A stretch of 64,000 bases of DNA from Atherinomorus stipes (lineage: Eukaryota > Chordata > Actinopteri > Atheriniformes > Atherinidae), in NCBI GenBank assembly GCA_023101725.1, contig JALJCO010013654.1, forward strand, positions 868,001 to 932,000. The letters run 5' to 3'. A program made the position numbers and the translations under genes. Within the stretch, counting starts at the first letter, position 1. Every line of letters starts with the position of its first letter. Below the pieces are notes generated by a model. The model did not search any database. It saw only the letters and a list, made by a program, of their open reading frames with translations, and was not told the origin of the DNA. Shown here in pieces: positions 10,401 through 22,739 of the stretch.

Positions 10401-13241
10401 TGTGTTTTCATGTCTTTAAAGGGATATTGTGTAAGTTCTCCTGTTATTTATTCACAAAAACTGATTATTTGGTTCAAAAGTGTTTTTTCATTAATCAGTA
10501 ATCACTCCCATCAACAAACTGAAGTGCTCCTCTAAGTTCTAAATTTGCCGTTTGTATCATTCATTTACACATTGAGCGGGGCGGCTCGGTGAAGGCTGCC
10601 ATGTCGTATCGCCATGTTTTTGTGTTCGGGAGAAGCGTGACAGTAGGAAAACACAGAAACTCACCGGACACACCGGAGTTTTCAGCTCAGTTCGAGGTAA
10701 TGCCTTTGAAAAGTAACCGCGCTGCGGTGGGGAGAAACTAGCGTCTCACTGATGCTGGGTTCATGTGCAGTCGGGCAGACGACTGTTGGTAACAAACCAG
10801 ATGTCATTCTAATCAATAAAGCTGAGCGAAAGACGGTAAAACATGGGTCAGGGAAAACAATACGACATCGCCATGACAACAAATCAGATGTGGACTGATG
10901 TCACTGTAACTGACGGACCACATCTTCACATAGAGGCCGGTGATGACTTTACATGCGTCGGCTGTCGTCGGTCTGCCCGGTTTCACGCGAATGCAGCATG
11001 AAAAGTACGAGGGAGCTGCTCGCGATTACACAATGTCCCTTTAAAGAGGTCAAACTTTTACATTACCTAAAGATTTTACCCATTTCAAATTTAAAGTTAG
11101 TGGTGGAATATTTTTTATGGAAATTTGAACTTTTTGTGCAACAGATTTAATATTCTATCATTAATGTTGGTTTCGAGTTAGAAGTACAGAAAGTTTTAAG
11201 AGGATGTTTAGAATTATTCCTCATCTTTAGGCAGCTTTGGCTTTATAATAAGAAGCTGGACCATCATTTGTTCTGTTGATTGAAAAAAAGCAATTCTAGT
11301 TGGTGCAACCCACCTGCCAAATGCTCGTTATGCTTATTTGTAAGTAAGAAATTGTAGTCTGAGGGGGTCACATTGATTTTCTTATGCTCCATATTGCTTG
11401 TCCTGCTATCTTCTGTCAAAAATACTTGGTTACTCAACCAAAACACTTCTCCAGTTCTGACTGGTCAGAATGGTAGTAACATGAACTACTTTTTCGATTC
11501 AAAGGCTTGTTTTTCCTAAATTTGCAATTAGTGCACTTTCAATATTTCCAATAAAATCTTCTGTTAGCAACTTTTCCCCCCTACACCCCAGCAGAAAAGG
11601 CAAACATGAGAAGAAAGAAAGCAAGGTATTAAAAAAATATTTTAGTTTCAGAGTCGTTATGTGAACTAAATACAACATGTGTTGTGCCATAACTGTGGCA
11701 GTTGTGCCACGTTTAGTTGCAACGTAACACTTAAAGGTTGAATTTGGAAAGAACAGTGGATAGCCCAGTGGCAGCGTCGTGGGCTTGGGCGCGGAGGACC
11801 CGGGTTTGATTCCCCGACACGACTCCTGGGTGTACCACTGTGGACCCCTGAGCAAGGTTCTTAACCCCCCACCAACTGCTCCCCGGGCACTTTAAGTAGC
11901 AGCCCACTGCTCTCTGATACGCACAGTACAGAGATGGGTAAAATGCAGAGCCCTAATTTCCCCTCGGGGATCTTACTAGTATAACAAAAAACAAATAAAC
12001 AAAAAAAAAAAACATCATGTGTGTCTTGGTTGTAGTTGCAACATTAGAAAAACAACTCCAGCTGCTGGGTTGACAGGCTCGGACCAATACAGCAAGTGAC
12101 CAGCAGCCTGCACCACGTCCAACAAGTATTGCAGAGGAGTTTATAACTGACAGCTAACGTTAGCCACGTTAGCAAACCAGTTAGCTTACCGATTTAAGAG
12201 AAAAGTCGCCATTTCTGTGTTTTGATACCATAGAAAACATTTATGTGGGTCCATTTAGTGTAGGCTTCACTTAAATTTACTCCAGTTTTTGCTCTTCTCA
12301 TGTCACTCCTCTTCTGAGACGGATAACAATATTTCCAGGGCTCTGAAGCAGCAGCTTGACTTGCCGACTCCACTGTTTCCCCCAGTGCCAGCCTAACTGT
12401 GCCCAACATACTATTGCCATACAGAGATAACATTTGGCAACCCACAATGGCTTGTAGATGTAAACATAATGCAAACCCGTTAAAAATGATTTTAAATGTA
12501 TTTTCAGGCTAAATGTAATTTTTTAGGAAATGTTGTACTTTCATTCTGCACCACTCGAAACAACCCAGGTATTATTTTTAAAAAATATATTTTTTATTTT
12601 TATAGCTTTTAATAAAAATGTTCCATATTCAACATTTAATTGAGTTAGTGAATTATTAAGTAGTTAGTGAATTATTAAGTGTAGGATTAACATGCCACGT
12701 CCCCTCTCAGCTGTCACAGGTGCTACAGAGATGTTTTCTCACTGTACCCCGTTCTGTTCATGTACTGTAAAAGGGTGGACCAGATCATTGGCAGAGGAGC
12801 TGTTCAGCCTGATAAGAAAGCGCGTCCTGAAAAGGGAGAGAAGACCCCACCAGAACTAGACCCGCTGGATGAGCTAAGCATGATGGGACGTGTAGTCAAG
12901 GTGGAGAAACAGGTAACAGAGAAAAAAAAAAGATTTTTGACAAACTCATGGAACTTCTTGGTTGCTTAAACCTTAAGTTAAAAATGACATTATTTGGTGG
13001 GTTACATGTTACAATCCAGCATTTGTGTTATATTTAGGTACAGTCCATAGAGAACAAGCTGGACCTTCTGCTGAACTTCTACTCCCAGTGCCTAAAGAAA
13101 GGCTCATCCCATGTCACCTTGTCCTCCCTCCTGGACCCTGACCTGACATCTGACTATCACAGCCCCACGGACCAAAGAGACCTCTTCCCCTCGGCGAACA
13201 CGCTCAACATCTCCCAGTCTGACAGCGGCAACTTGGAATGA
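464..13241 (+). CDS. kcnq4: kcnq4, voltage-gated potassium channel KQT subfamily member 4 (3' part; spliced)
   Basis: C-terminal cytoplasmic part of a Kv7 channel; the six membrane segments and helix A must lie before position 1. Exons read from the sequence: 464-520 (probable cassette), 2289-2518, 2588-2687, 8784-8915, 12774-12912 and 13038-13241, all with AG/GT borders and matching phases. Key stretches are [20 protein letters not shown] (helix B, calmodulin binding), [20 protein letters not shown] (helix C) and [20 protein letters not shown] (helix D assembly coiled coil). The ending [20 protein letters not shown], followed by a short Ser-rich end, matches the end I remember for KCNQ4. KCNQ2, 3 and 5 continue much further, which is why I chose KCNQ4. 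Family knowledge: Kv7.4 tetramers carry M-type/KCNQ current in cochlear hair cells, vestibular cells and smooth muscle, and human mutations cause DFNA2 deafness. The gene is partial only because of the window edge; no internal break was seen. Confidence 0.95.
521..2285 (+). other. kcnq4 intron, no recognisable gene
   Basis: Only short open frames without family resemblance. An A-rich run sits near 1450. Ends in the pyrimidine-rich stretch before the next exon. Confidence 0.6.
2289..2518 (+). CDS. kcnq4: kcnq4 exon with helix B / calmodulin-binding segment
   Basis: Encodes [18 protein letters not shown], then a Pro/Ser-rich linker with possible phosphorylation sites (RRSPSQE), and then the conserved [14 protein letters not shown] helix B region. 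Donor GTAAGT starts at 2519. The acceptor is a CAGCAG tandem (2286-2291), so the exon may begin at 2289 or 2292; both choices are in frame and differ by one Ser. Confidence 0.93.
2588..2687 (+). CDS. kcnq4: kcnq4 exon, linker between helix B and helix C
   Basis: Acceptor TTTCAG ends at 2587 and donor GTGAGT starts at 2688. It encodes [20 protein letters not shown] and then [15 protein letters not shown]. The acidic linker is variable between Kv7 paralogues, while the IPAVKT.IR stretch is typical of KCNQ4. The 69-base intron before this exon is very short for this gene. Confidence 0.92.
7434..7487. repeat. (TCAA)n microsatellite
   Basis: About 13 near-perfect copies of a four-base unit in the kcnq4 intron. 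Period four gives a shifting frame that yields artificial N-Q-S-I repeats on translation. Confidence 0.95.
7768..8080 (+). repeat. Dispersed teleost repeat (GGTTAGCACTGCAGCTTCACAGC type)
   Basis: Diagnostic phrases such as GTTAGCACTGCAGCTTCACA, GTCCAAAGACAT, TTAATTGGTCACTCTAAAT and CTGTCCAGGGTGTACCCTGC are shared with a very common fish repeat. A second, partial copy lies at 50590-50825 in this same window (shared TCCAAAGACAT, TGTCCAGGGTGTACCCTGCC, ATAGGCTCC). Family name not assigned. Confidence 0.8.
8784..8915 (+). CDS. kcnq4: kcnq4 exon with helix C
   Basis: Encodes [20 protein letters not shown] followed by [20 protein letters not shown] and LQTR, almost identical to the vertebrate KCNQ4 sequence as I remember it. 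Acceptor TTGCAG ends at 8783. The donor at 8916 is GTAGGC, weaker than consensus. Helix C mediates tetramer contacts next to the A-domain. Confidence 0.95.
9745..10330. repeat. Possible degenerate DNA-transposon relic
   Basis: The stretch beginning TGTTTACATGCACACTAAAAATCTGAT resembles ends of abundant fish non-autonomous elements. An A-run and several TGCATGTA-like words follow. Boundaries and class are uncertain; no clear terminal inverted repeat pair could be matched by eye. Confidence 0.3.
10420..11040. mobile_element. TTAA-flanked MITE (piggyBac-like target site)
   Basis: A 621-bp segment is bounded by TTAA at 10416-10419 and 11041-11044. Its left end AGGGATATTGTGTAA and right end TTACACAATGTCCCT form a 15-bp terminal inverted repeat with one mismatch. 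TTAA target duplication is the hallmark of the piggyBac superfamily. No transposase frame is present, so it is non-autonomous. It lies in a kcnq4 intron. Confidence 0.8.
11752..12012 (+). mobile_element. tRNA-derived SINE
   Basis: An RNA polymerase III A-box-like sequence TAGCCCAGTGGC (about 11761) and a B-box-like GGGTTTGATTCC (about 11810) are spaced as in a tRNA. They are followed by the body words CCTGAGCAAGGTTCTTAACCC, ATGGGTAAAATGCAGAG and TTTCCCCTCGGGGATC, which are familiar from fish SINEs. The 3' end is an A-rich tail at about 11985-12012. Sense is +, the same as kcnq4, whose intron it occupies. Confidence 0.82.
12646..12681. repeat. 18-19 bp tandem duplication
   Basis: GTTAGTGAATTATTAAGTA is immediately repeated as GTTAGTGAATTATTAAGTG about 100 bases before a kcnq4 exon. 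Probably a replication-slippage duplication. Confidence 0.85.
12774..12912 (+). CDS. kcnq4: kcnq4 exon, helix C-D linker and start of helix D
   Basis: Encodes [20 protein letters not shown], an acidic/Pro linker, and then [15 protein letters not shown], the start of the subunit-interaction coiled coil. The acceptor AAAAG ends at 12773 and lacks a strong pyrimidine run immediately before it. The donor GTAACA starts at 12913. Confidence 0.93.
13038..13241 (+). CDS. kcnq4: kcnq4 terminal coding exon
   Basis: Begins [20 protein letters not shown], the rest of the helix D coiled coil. It then has a short tail ending [29 protein letters not shown] and TGA at 13239-13241. The short tail after TSDYHSP is the best discriminator for KCNQ4 over KCNQ5. 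Confidence 0.95.
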   Translation, partial: VQSIENKLDLLLNFYSQCLKKGSSHVTLSSLLDPDLTSDYHSPTDQRDLFPSANTLNISQSDSGNLE

Positions 13242-16200
13242 CAATGAGCTGACTGTTCAGACAGACACAAACCCTTTACAGTACGTCTTCCTTAGGCTGA
13301 GTCCTCCCCCCGAGCAGATCAACCTGACGATCTTCACCTCATTTCAGATCTGTCTGCTATGATTTCCCTTCCCCATCTCAAATTTGCAATCTCAGCCCTT
13401 TTCCTGGAGTGAATGTTTTCAGAGCTGAGACAGAAGCCACTCGATGGCTCCACCTGATGAGGAGTCTCAGCCAAAGCTGCTCACCGCACACGCCTCTCGA
13501 CTCACTGGATGAGGATGGAGAAAGGACACATGATCAAATAGTACTTGACTACTGAACCACTCTCACCCACTCACCTCATGCTATATATCTATACTGTACC
13601 TACTTTAAAATTTCAACTGTAGATAATCAGACAGTAGAAGGAGGGTTTCTCAGATCTTTGGAGGAATCTTTACTCTTTCTTGGCCTCTTTAATCAACTCA
13701 CTGAGTTTTGTAACTCAGCTGACGTGCCAGTCAATTCTTCAGTACTTTGCCAGTCATACTTTTGCGATGGCATTGCAGAACTTTTGACTGTGATGGCTGC
13801 AATGGCTCCATTCTGCAACGTGCATTGACACCAAACTGATAAGCACTGACTAAACCAGCGACACAGAAAGAAGGTGCTCCCTTTGACCTGGACGGAGACA
13901 GAGCTGGCAGCCACCACGGTACACAGTTCCGCCCAAACAAGGGAACTTTAACTGTGTAAATCCTGCTTTAGTTGCTCAAACGTATCACATGAAAACGGAG
14001 CTCGAGGAATGTGTTGGAGTGAATGGTGCATACTGTATATTTGCTTTGATTTCCATCCCTTCTTTAGAAGTCTGGCCTCCAACGAGCCCACTTGCAAAAA
14101 ACACATTGTTTCCTGTTTGGCTGGTGTTAAAATGAGAAATATTTCATTTATTTAGGATTTAGTTAAGCCTAAATGTTCTGTCACAGGTCCGAAATTTCTC
14201 TTTTGCAGTGTTTCAAAGGCTACTGTGCAACTCAGAGGATTTCAGTGGCCTAAAATGATGTTTTTTTTAACAAACTGTCTAAATCTGCCTGTTTTGGAGC
14301 CCCCATTCCTGTCATGCATGCTCGCCAGCCCTTTAAATGAAACCTCAGATCCTCGGTCAGATCTGAGACATGAATGTGTTTCTGCACTGCTTCTCACTCA
14401 TATCTGGCCTCGAGACAGCTTTACCTTTTCAGCTGCTTCGGATAGCCGTTAATGTGTCATAGCCCCTTCGACATAACGATAGTTCTCCCTTGTTGTTATC
14501 AAATGTCCAATGCACGCGCAGAAACTTTATGGTCAGTTCGGAGTAGTTTTGAACAATGACTAATATGTCAAGGCATCCAGGTCAAATGCATGAATTGCAG
14601 ATCACACTCCTCATGGATGCAAATGTTTGGAGAGTATTCAAACCTTGCAGCATCCCTAGAAGTGTTGCAAAAGTTACTCTCTTCTTTCTGCTAATTTTTC
14701 AATCTTAGGAATGTCTGCTCACTAAATGTTCTTCTGATGGACAAAACTGGAGGTTGCACAAATGCACACAAGCAGACACTCATATCAACAATGAAAGCAA
14801 TTCCTTTACTTAAATACTTTGACACTTGATAAATATAGATTTTTTTTTCATCGTGTTGAATTTTGTGTTGATTTCTTTATTGTCATTGTGTCCGTGAACT
14901 TGATTTTGATGAATATCATGCAACCTAAACCTGAGGTTGTTTCCTTTTTTTATGATTTTGGTTGTTAAAAGTGAATTTAGAATTTAAGTTAACATATTCA
15001 ATTTAGTAAGAAATGATCTACAAATAAATGTGGCATAATCATCACGACAGAGCTGTAAACACACACAGCTGATCAGTTTCTCACACTTGCAGAGCTCAGA
15101 TGTACGTTCTTTAACGTCTCTACATAATTGCTGCCAAGAAAACATTCATCATGCTGTTTTTGGCCAGTGAGAGTATCTTCTGTCCCATTAAAGCCAGTTA
15201 ACTCAGGTGCTTCACTTTTCCATTTAAGCGAGGCTATTTAACAATGAATGCACTTCATTGCTCTGTATGTTTAGATCTGTTTATGATTGGGTGGCTCCTG
15301 CTGCCACAAGGAGGAAATTGACTTTTACAGTAAGAACTTTTTTTTATTGCCACCATTTAAATCTTGTTTATGTTAAGGAGAAAAATGCTCGGTAGATTTA
15401 TTCTTGGGCTGGATTATTAGAGGCATAGTTAAACTGAACAGCACTGTCGTTTCATTGTCACCTGGAATGTTAAGCTTTATGAAAATATATGTGAGACCAA
15501 TGTATTGCATGTTGTTGTTTCGTGGTGGACCCAGTATTAGAGGAAAAAAGAAAAACACGAGGTTTTCTCCTGTAAAACTTTAAGACTAGACATAAAAAGC
15601 AAATGACCTGTGCCTTCTTTGCCCTCGTTCTGTACATGATAGGGTGCAGCTTTATATCTCCAACTTATACCTGCTTGAATGACAAATGTTTCTTAGAAAT
15701 ATCACAAGAATGCTTGTTTCTTTTTTATTTTTCGCAAAACCTTTAACTAAAGAAACACCTTGAGAATTGTTATAATAATCTGATCTTTTACAGCTGCTGT
15801 AAACTTTCATATTTTCTGAGAATATTACTGTATGTTCAGCATATCATTGTACCTCTACCAGGTCCGCTTAAGATAGACACCAATACTGTATCTTAGCACC
15901 CATCATATTTGGAGGCTGGAGGCATGGACATTTGCATCATCACAGGCATGTGTACTTTCATAAGCATGAAATGTAGATCCGAATGGCTTCCACACAACTA
16001 CCTCTGAGGCTACTAGGGGGCGCTAGGAAACTGATTAGCAGAAACAGAAATTGTCCAACAGACTGAATGTGATGCATGACTCAATCTGCACGTTCTCTTT
16101 TCTCTTCAAAACGTCCTCCCATCTGTTCATCTGTCACTGACTTGTTGCCATTTGACATTCCAGCTCATTGCTGTTTCGCTGCTCTCTTAGGTGTTGGAAT

Positions 16201-16450
16201 TGTTGCTAAACGAAACATGAACCGATCAAGCAATAAGCAAAATGCTGAGTCAACACAAAGTCTTCCAATTCCAATTGATGAGCTCTATTAAATATGCCGC
16301 TGATTTTTTTTTTCTTTAAAAAAAAAAAAAATCAAACATGTATTTGATCTTTCAGAGGTACAACATGTCTTTCTGCTGAGGATAACATTAGATCACACGA
16401 CTAACTTATTAATTTATTTGTTTCAATAAAGCTCTTTGGACTGTATGCTT
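13242..16450 (+). other. kcnq4: kcnq4 probable 3' untranslated region
   Basis: No coding signal follows the stop codon. Candidate poly(A) signals are AATAAA at 15023-15028 and 16425-16430, the second followed by a T/G-rich stretch (about 16450-16470) that could serve as a downstream element. The extent is inferred, not observed. It includes a T-run/A-run inverted repeat at about 16301-16334. Confidence 0.55.
16413..16430. terminator. Convergent poly(A) signal pair
   Basis: TTTATT at 16413-16418 reads AATAAA on the minus strand (for cfap300), and AATAAA at 16425-16430 serves the plus strand (for kcnq4). The two genes converge here. An alternative minus-strand signal is TTTAAT at 16637-16642 (ATTAAA). 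Use of either is inferred. Confidence 0.45.
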
Positions 16451-16844
16451 CTGTTGCTTTTTGGTATCTTTTCTTTGAACACATCACACATTTTACTGTA
16501 AATGTGGATACGCAAAAAGAACTGAATTCTGCTGCAGTAAGTAGGCAACGCTTTTTATGTTTTTAAACCAACTTTTAACTGCAGTCAAATGTGTCACACT
16601 CACAGTATTTGATGTAAAATGAAACATTTTATGCTCTTTAATGTGACAAACCAATTATTTTCCCATGGCAACCCAGATAAGGATTACAAGGTGCTCACGT
16701 CATCTGATATTCCCTCACTTTTATCAGACTAAATGTACTCCTGAGGGTGAAAACCATTAGAAAAGTCTCTGCAGTGTGTTCTCCCATTAGCTAAGACTCC
16801 AGGTTTGAACAGAGGCAACTTGACGTTTTTCCAGTTCTTTGATG

Positions 16845-18553
<1,709 letters not shown>

Positions 18554-18744
18554 GTTTACACTTTTCTGAAATTGTTATTAACAAACACAATAATGATAAA
18601 TAACTGGTAACTGGTTCTGAGCTAATCAGCATCAGGCATGATCACTAGGAGCCAACAAGCGCGGAATTTCGTCCGGTATCTGAGGTTAAGAACATGTAAA
18701 ACTAAAGTGAGTTGTAGTTTTTCCGCAAGAGGTCCCGTTTAGTC

Positions 18745-18758
18745 GTTGCCCTGGTAAC
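18745..18758. promoter_or_regulatory. RFX X-box in cfap300 promoter
   Basis: GTTGCCCTGGTAAC fits the X-box consensus GTNRCC-N2-RGYAAC at every position. It lies 192 bases upstream of the cfap300 ATG. RFX2/RFX3 bind X-boxes in promoters of motile-cilium genes. A CCGGAAG ETS-type motif follows within about 10 bases, and a forkhead-like GTAAACA overlaps the start codon region (about 18552-18559). Confidence 0.75.
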
Positions 18759-18900
18759 AGACCCGGAAGCTGTGCCTATCTAGAACTTACGAGACCTTCT
18801 TTGCCAAACAACTAACGTGATTTAACCAACTTATCTTTCACTATCTGGTAAGTTACATGTGTTGCATTGATATATTTATCTTTTACGTAACATACTTCTT

Positions 18901-18955
18901 TGCCCCCCCCCCCCCACCCCGAAAAAACAAAAAACAAAAAACAAAAAACAAAATC
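18901..18955. repeat. C-run followed by (CAAAAAA)n
   Basis: A run of about 13 C near 18904-18916, then several copies of an A6-7/C unit. Low-complexity sequence just upstream of the cfap300 promoter. Confidence 0.9.
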
Positions 18956-18999
18956 GGTGAATGGGCACAGCAGCCACCAGGGGGCGACTTTGTCCTGCT

Positions 19000-21480
19000 T
19001 TAAAGACCAAATAGTACAGAGTTGACAGTTCATTGGTGAAATAATGTGTGGTTGCCGACTTCAACAGCATAAGTTTCTAAAACCTGCTGCTCAAAGACAG
19101 CCTCTGAGAAAGACCTTGGTTTGATATCTCACTGGTGAAACTGGTAAACCTCTGTAATGATCTTTCTGCACACTCTTTTTCTTTTTTTTTTCAAGCCATG
19201 TATGTAAAATACATAAACCCCCAAGTAAACTAAATGTTCTCTTGTAAAATTTTCAATCTGGCAGGAGCACCTGAGGCCCAACACCTAATAGGTGTATTTT
19301 AGTGTCATTCTTACATTTATGGAAAAACACATTTTTAAAATGTCACATCTGAGGCAGTTCTCTATTCAACCTTCGTTCATTCTTTTCCCCTTTTTCAACA
19401 TGTATATACTCACGCACAAATGCAAAAATTATAGTAAGATTTGTTCTAGGAAGTTCCCTTTGACCCCAACAAACAATTCATTTGCCTCTGTTTAAATACT
19501 TATGTCATTCCTCTCATTCCCAGCATTCCAGGATGGATGAGGATGTGGAATCCTTTTGATGAACATTCCAGTTAAGAACACCAAGACCCCTGATATTCCT
19601 CATGAAGGAGTCTTGATTATCTTGGTAGGGATACCCTGAAGCAATGATAAAGTATGCATGCTATGTCTTAATTTCAGCTGGCTTTGGTCCTATAAAGTGT
19701 ACATCAAATTGTACGCTAGACAGCACAAGCTGGATTTGTACTAAGTGCAGTTGCATTGCAGTAATGTTTTTTGGAATATTTTGCAATGAGTCCCAATAGG
19801 TGATTTTGCCATTTATACAGAGAAAACTACAAAACTTCTAATTGTTTTGAATAAACCTGTAATTCTGGAGGATTTATATAACATAACCTCAAGTGTACAT
19901 CTTGAAAATACCAATGACAAACAGAGAGCTGAATTGAACAGTCAGAGATGATTAAAAAATGATGTGAAATGGGGTTGGATACAACTCTTTTATGCCAAGA
20001 ACTAGACTGAAGGAGGAAGAAAATTGATGTTTTGACACAGTTAGGTTATTATATGACATAAGCTAGCCAGGCTTATTAAAATAAAAAAAGGGTACTCTCA
20101 TTTTCTGCTGATTGCTTCCAGGGAATTACACTGGAAATTACATCTTGGTTCATTAGAGCCATCAGGATCTAAATGGAAACCTGGCAGGCTGAAAGGCAAC
20201 ACAGGTGAGAAGATGTAACAGCTGAGAAATGTTGGGACATGCAGTCTGTGATCATATCTTTTCCTGCTGGCTTTACAGATTTAATAGCAGATATGGAGCC
20301 CTTCCAAATTCCCTGTACTATTTTACTGTTTGATTATGACGGCATGATTGGGGCATCTTTACCTTATGAAGAACCTTTACTAGCTTCTTCCCATACATCA
20401 TCCATGGAAAAAAGTCCAGGAACAAGCTTATGCACAGCCTTGGCTGCCTTTGATGACACTAAAGTCATGCTGTCAGTTTTTGTTTAAAAAGATAATTAGA
20501 GGCCAGTTCCTGCGTTTTCATTTTCTTTTTCTTCTCATAATCCCCAACATTTAGGTTAAAAAAAAAAAAACAGGCAGCCACAACAACAAAGTTAAACATA
20601 CACTATTAATATATTTCTAGCCCTTGCAACATTTTTTAAACCTTCTTAAGTGCTAGCTTGCACCACTGTTCTCTGGAATACTTAAAAGTATAACTAAACT
20701 TTTAAAGCTAAGTGTTTTCACCAGGAATCTAATGATAAAGGAAGAGAAAGAGAAGAGACAGGAAAGTTTTGTTGCTATAAACAGTTTGCTCCACATTCCT
20801 TCTTGGTTTCTTCCCCACAATTGTATGTGTAAAACCTCGTTTGGTATCTTTGCATAGTATTATTCAGACCAGAACAAGAGATAACGATTGCAGATGTTTA
20901 TTCGATAAATGCTCACCTGTGCCCTTGCAGAATGAATGCCTTTTAGATTAACTACAACAGTGAGATAATGGAAAGCACGGCAGACACAGCAAGAGAGGGA
21001 AATGTCAAGGTTTGGCAGCTGGAAGCTTGAGTATAGTCAAGTAAACGCTCTGTGGAGGTAAGGCCTGTGGCTGCAGACTATTCAGCTTCAGATGGTAAGT
21101 CCTGCAGAACTGATCTGATCTGAACTCTGTTAGTGCAGGCTGTGTTTCCCATTCTTGGACTGTCATTCAGAAGATTAAGAGTCTTAATGTGGCTCCAGCT
21201 CATAGCATCCAGTCAGAGGGCTGCAGAAGGAATGTCTAGAAGAAGAAGAAGAAGAAGAGCAAAGATAATGTACAAAATTAAAATCCTCACGGAGTACAAT
21301 TTTTCCTTCATGATCTCACTTCATCATTTTAATTTATCAATGCAATCTAATGGTTTCCTCAGCCAGATATATATTTTTTTAAATTAAGTGGCATATATGA
21401 ACACAGTTATTATAAACTGGACAAATGTGGATCATATAACAGATTTATTTTAATTTGATTATAATAGTACAATGAGTCAA
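19000..21480. other. Intergenic, nothing recognised
   Basis: Open frames such as 20239-20487 show no family resemblance and no splice-consistent continuation. An (AGA)n tract sits at about 21237-21257. Confidence 0.5.
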
Positions 21481-21489
21481 CTTGAATCT

Positions 21490-21550
21490 TAAAGTGCCTC
21501 GGGATGACTGTCAGAGTTTGCGCGACATAAATAAAGTTGAATTGAATCTT
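21490..21550 (+). mobile_element. LINE 3'-tail fragment
   Basis: AAAGTGCCTCGGGATGACTG and then CGACATAAATAAAGTTGAATTGAATC resemble the 3' ends of abundant teleost LINE (L2-like) copies, which finish with ATAAATAAA and a short GAATT-type repeat. Only the end is present. Confidence 0.6.
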
Positions 21551-22501
21551 TTTGTTTTCTCTTAAAAAGACAATAAGCACACTGATGCAACAGGGTGATA
21601 ATCTTTGCTGTAAAAGCAGAGCAACCCGGGGAGAGAGTTGTGCCCAGACTTGGAGAACAATGGAAAAATCCCGCTGGAGTATTTTGATAATAAATGAGTC
21701 TTAAATGTTCCTGATGATGTCATTGTTAACGGGAACTCTGTTGCTGCTGATAATTTCTGTTCAGGGTCAGTTTGCGCAGGCCATGAGTCCCCGTGGTATG
21801 GTGGCTATATATGCTCAGTCACTGCACCCAGCTTCCATGTTTGTATGGCATATTGTAAGAGCAATGAAGGTCATGTCAATATTAAACACAGTGACAAGAC
21901 CCAAACATTATGATCCATCTCTGTCAGTCCAGTTGTTAGAATAAGTGCACACACACAGATTTAAGTGTCATACACTTACGTGCCCAGCTGGTTTATGGTT
22001 CACTCTGAGATGACTCTTGCTTACTTTTTTTTCTGTTTTAGGAGTTAGATTACAAAATAGTATAGATTTCTCAGTGTCTTTACTTGGTTTTTAGTTGATT
22101 CTCTTTTTAACTGATTAAATGCTGGATAGAAATTCTGATGACAAGTTTTTCACATTAGACAAAAAAACTCCAACTCAATGACAAAAGGGGTTTGTCAAGA
22201 CCAGTTAAATCCTTCTGCGACAATCAGAAGTATTGTCTAGCTGTAGTCCCATTAGCAGTTATCAAATTTAATTGTCAGGCTTGTCACTTTGGTTGCTGGA
22301 TTATGTTAGTCTTTTTCATCTAAACCACAAATGTTGAATGTCTCTAACAAATAAAAGTACAGTAGAGATAAACAGTAACAACCATTACACCTTGACAGTC
22401 CTCTACCCATGAGTTAATGAACTTCTGCTTCAGAATCTGGCATTTGGCCACCAGTGTTCTATCATTTTAAGAAAGTTGTAGTCATATTTGGGCAAGAAAC
22501 T

Positions 22502-22735
22502 ACAGGACTGTCTCAGAAAATTAGAATATTGTGATAAAGTTCTTTATTTTCTGTAATACAATTAAAAAATCATGAAAATGTCATGCATTCTGGATTCATT
22601 ACAAATCAACTGAAATATTGCAAGCCTTTTGTTGTTTTAATATTGCTGATTATGGCATACCGCTTAAGAAAACTCAAATATCCTATCTGAAAATATTAGA
22701 ATATCATGAATTTTAATTTTCTGAGACAGTCCTGT
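22502..22735. mobile_element. MITE with 22-bp perfect terminal inverted repeats
   Basis: The left end ACAGGACTGTCTCAGAAAATTA (22502-22523) is the exact reverse complement of 22714-22735. TA dinucleotides flank CAGG and CCTG at the two ends, consistent with a TA target site. The interior is AT-rich with no open frame. I recognise the TGTCTCAGAAAATTAGAATATT end as a high-copy fish element. The superfamily is not certain. Confidence 0.85.
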
Positions 22736-22739
22736 ATAT

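Noticed and set aside
464..13241. Assignment to KCNQ5 or KCNQ2 instead of KCNQ4
   Set aside because: The shared helix B/C/D blocks alone are ambiguous, but [17 protein letters not shown] and the short end after TSDYHSP fit KCNQ4; KCNQ2 and KCNQ5 have long tails after this point.
20239..20487. 82-residue open frame in the intergenic gap
   Set aside because: No known motif and no supporting exons; within chance expectation for this length of sequence.
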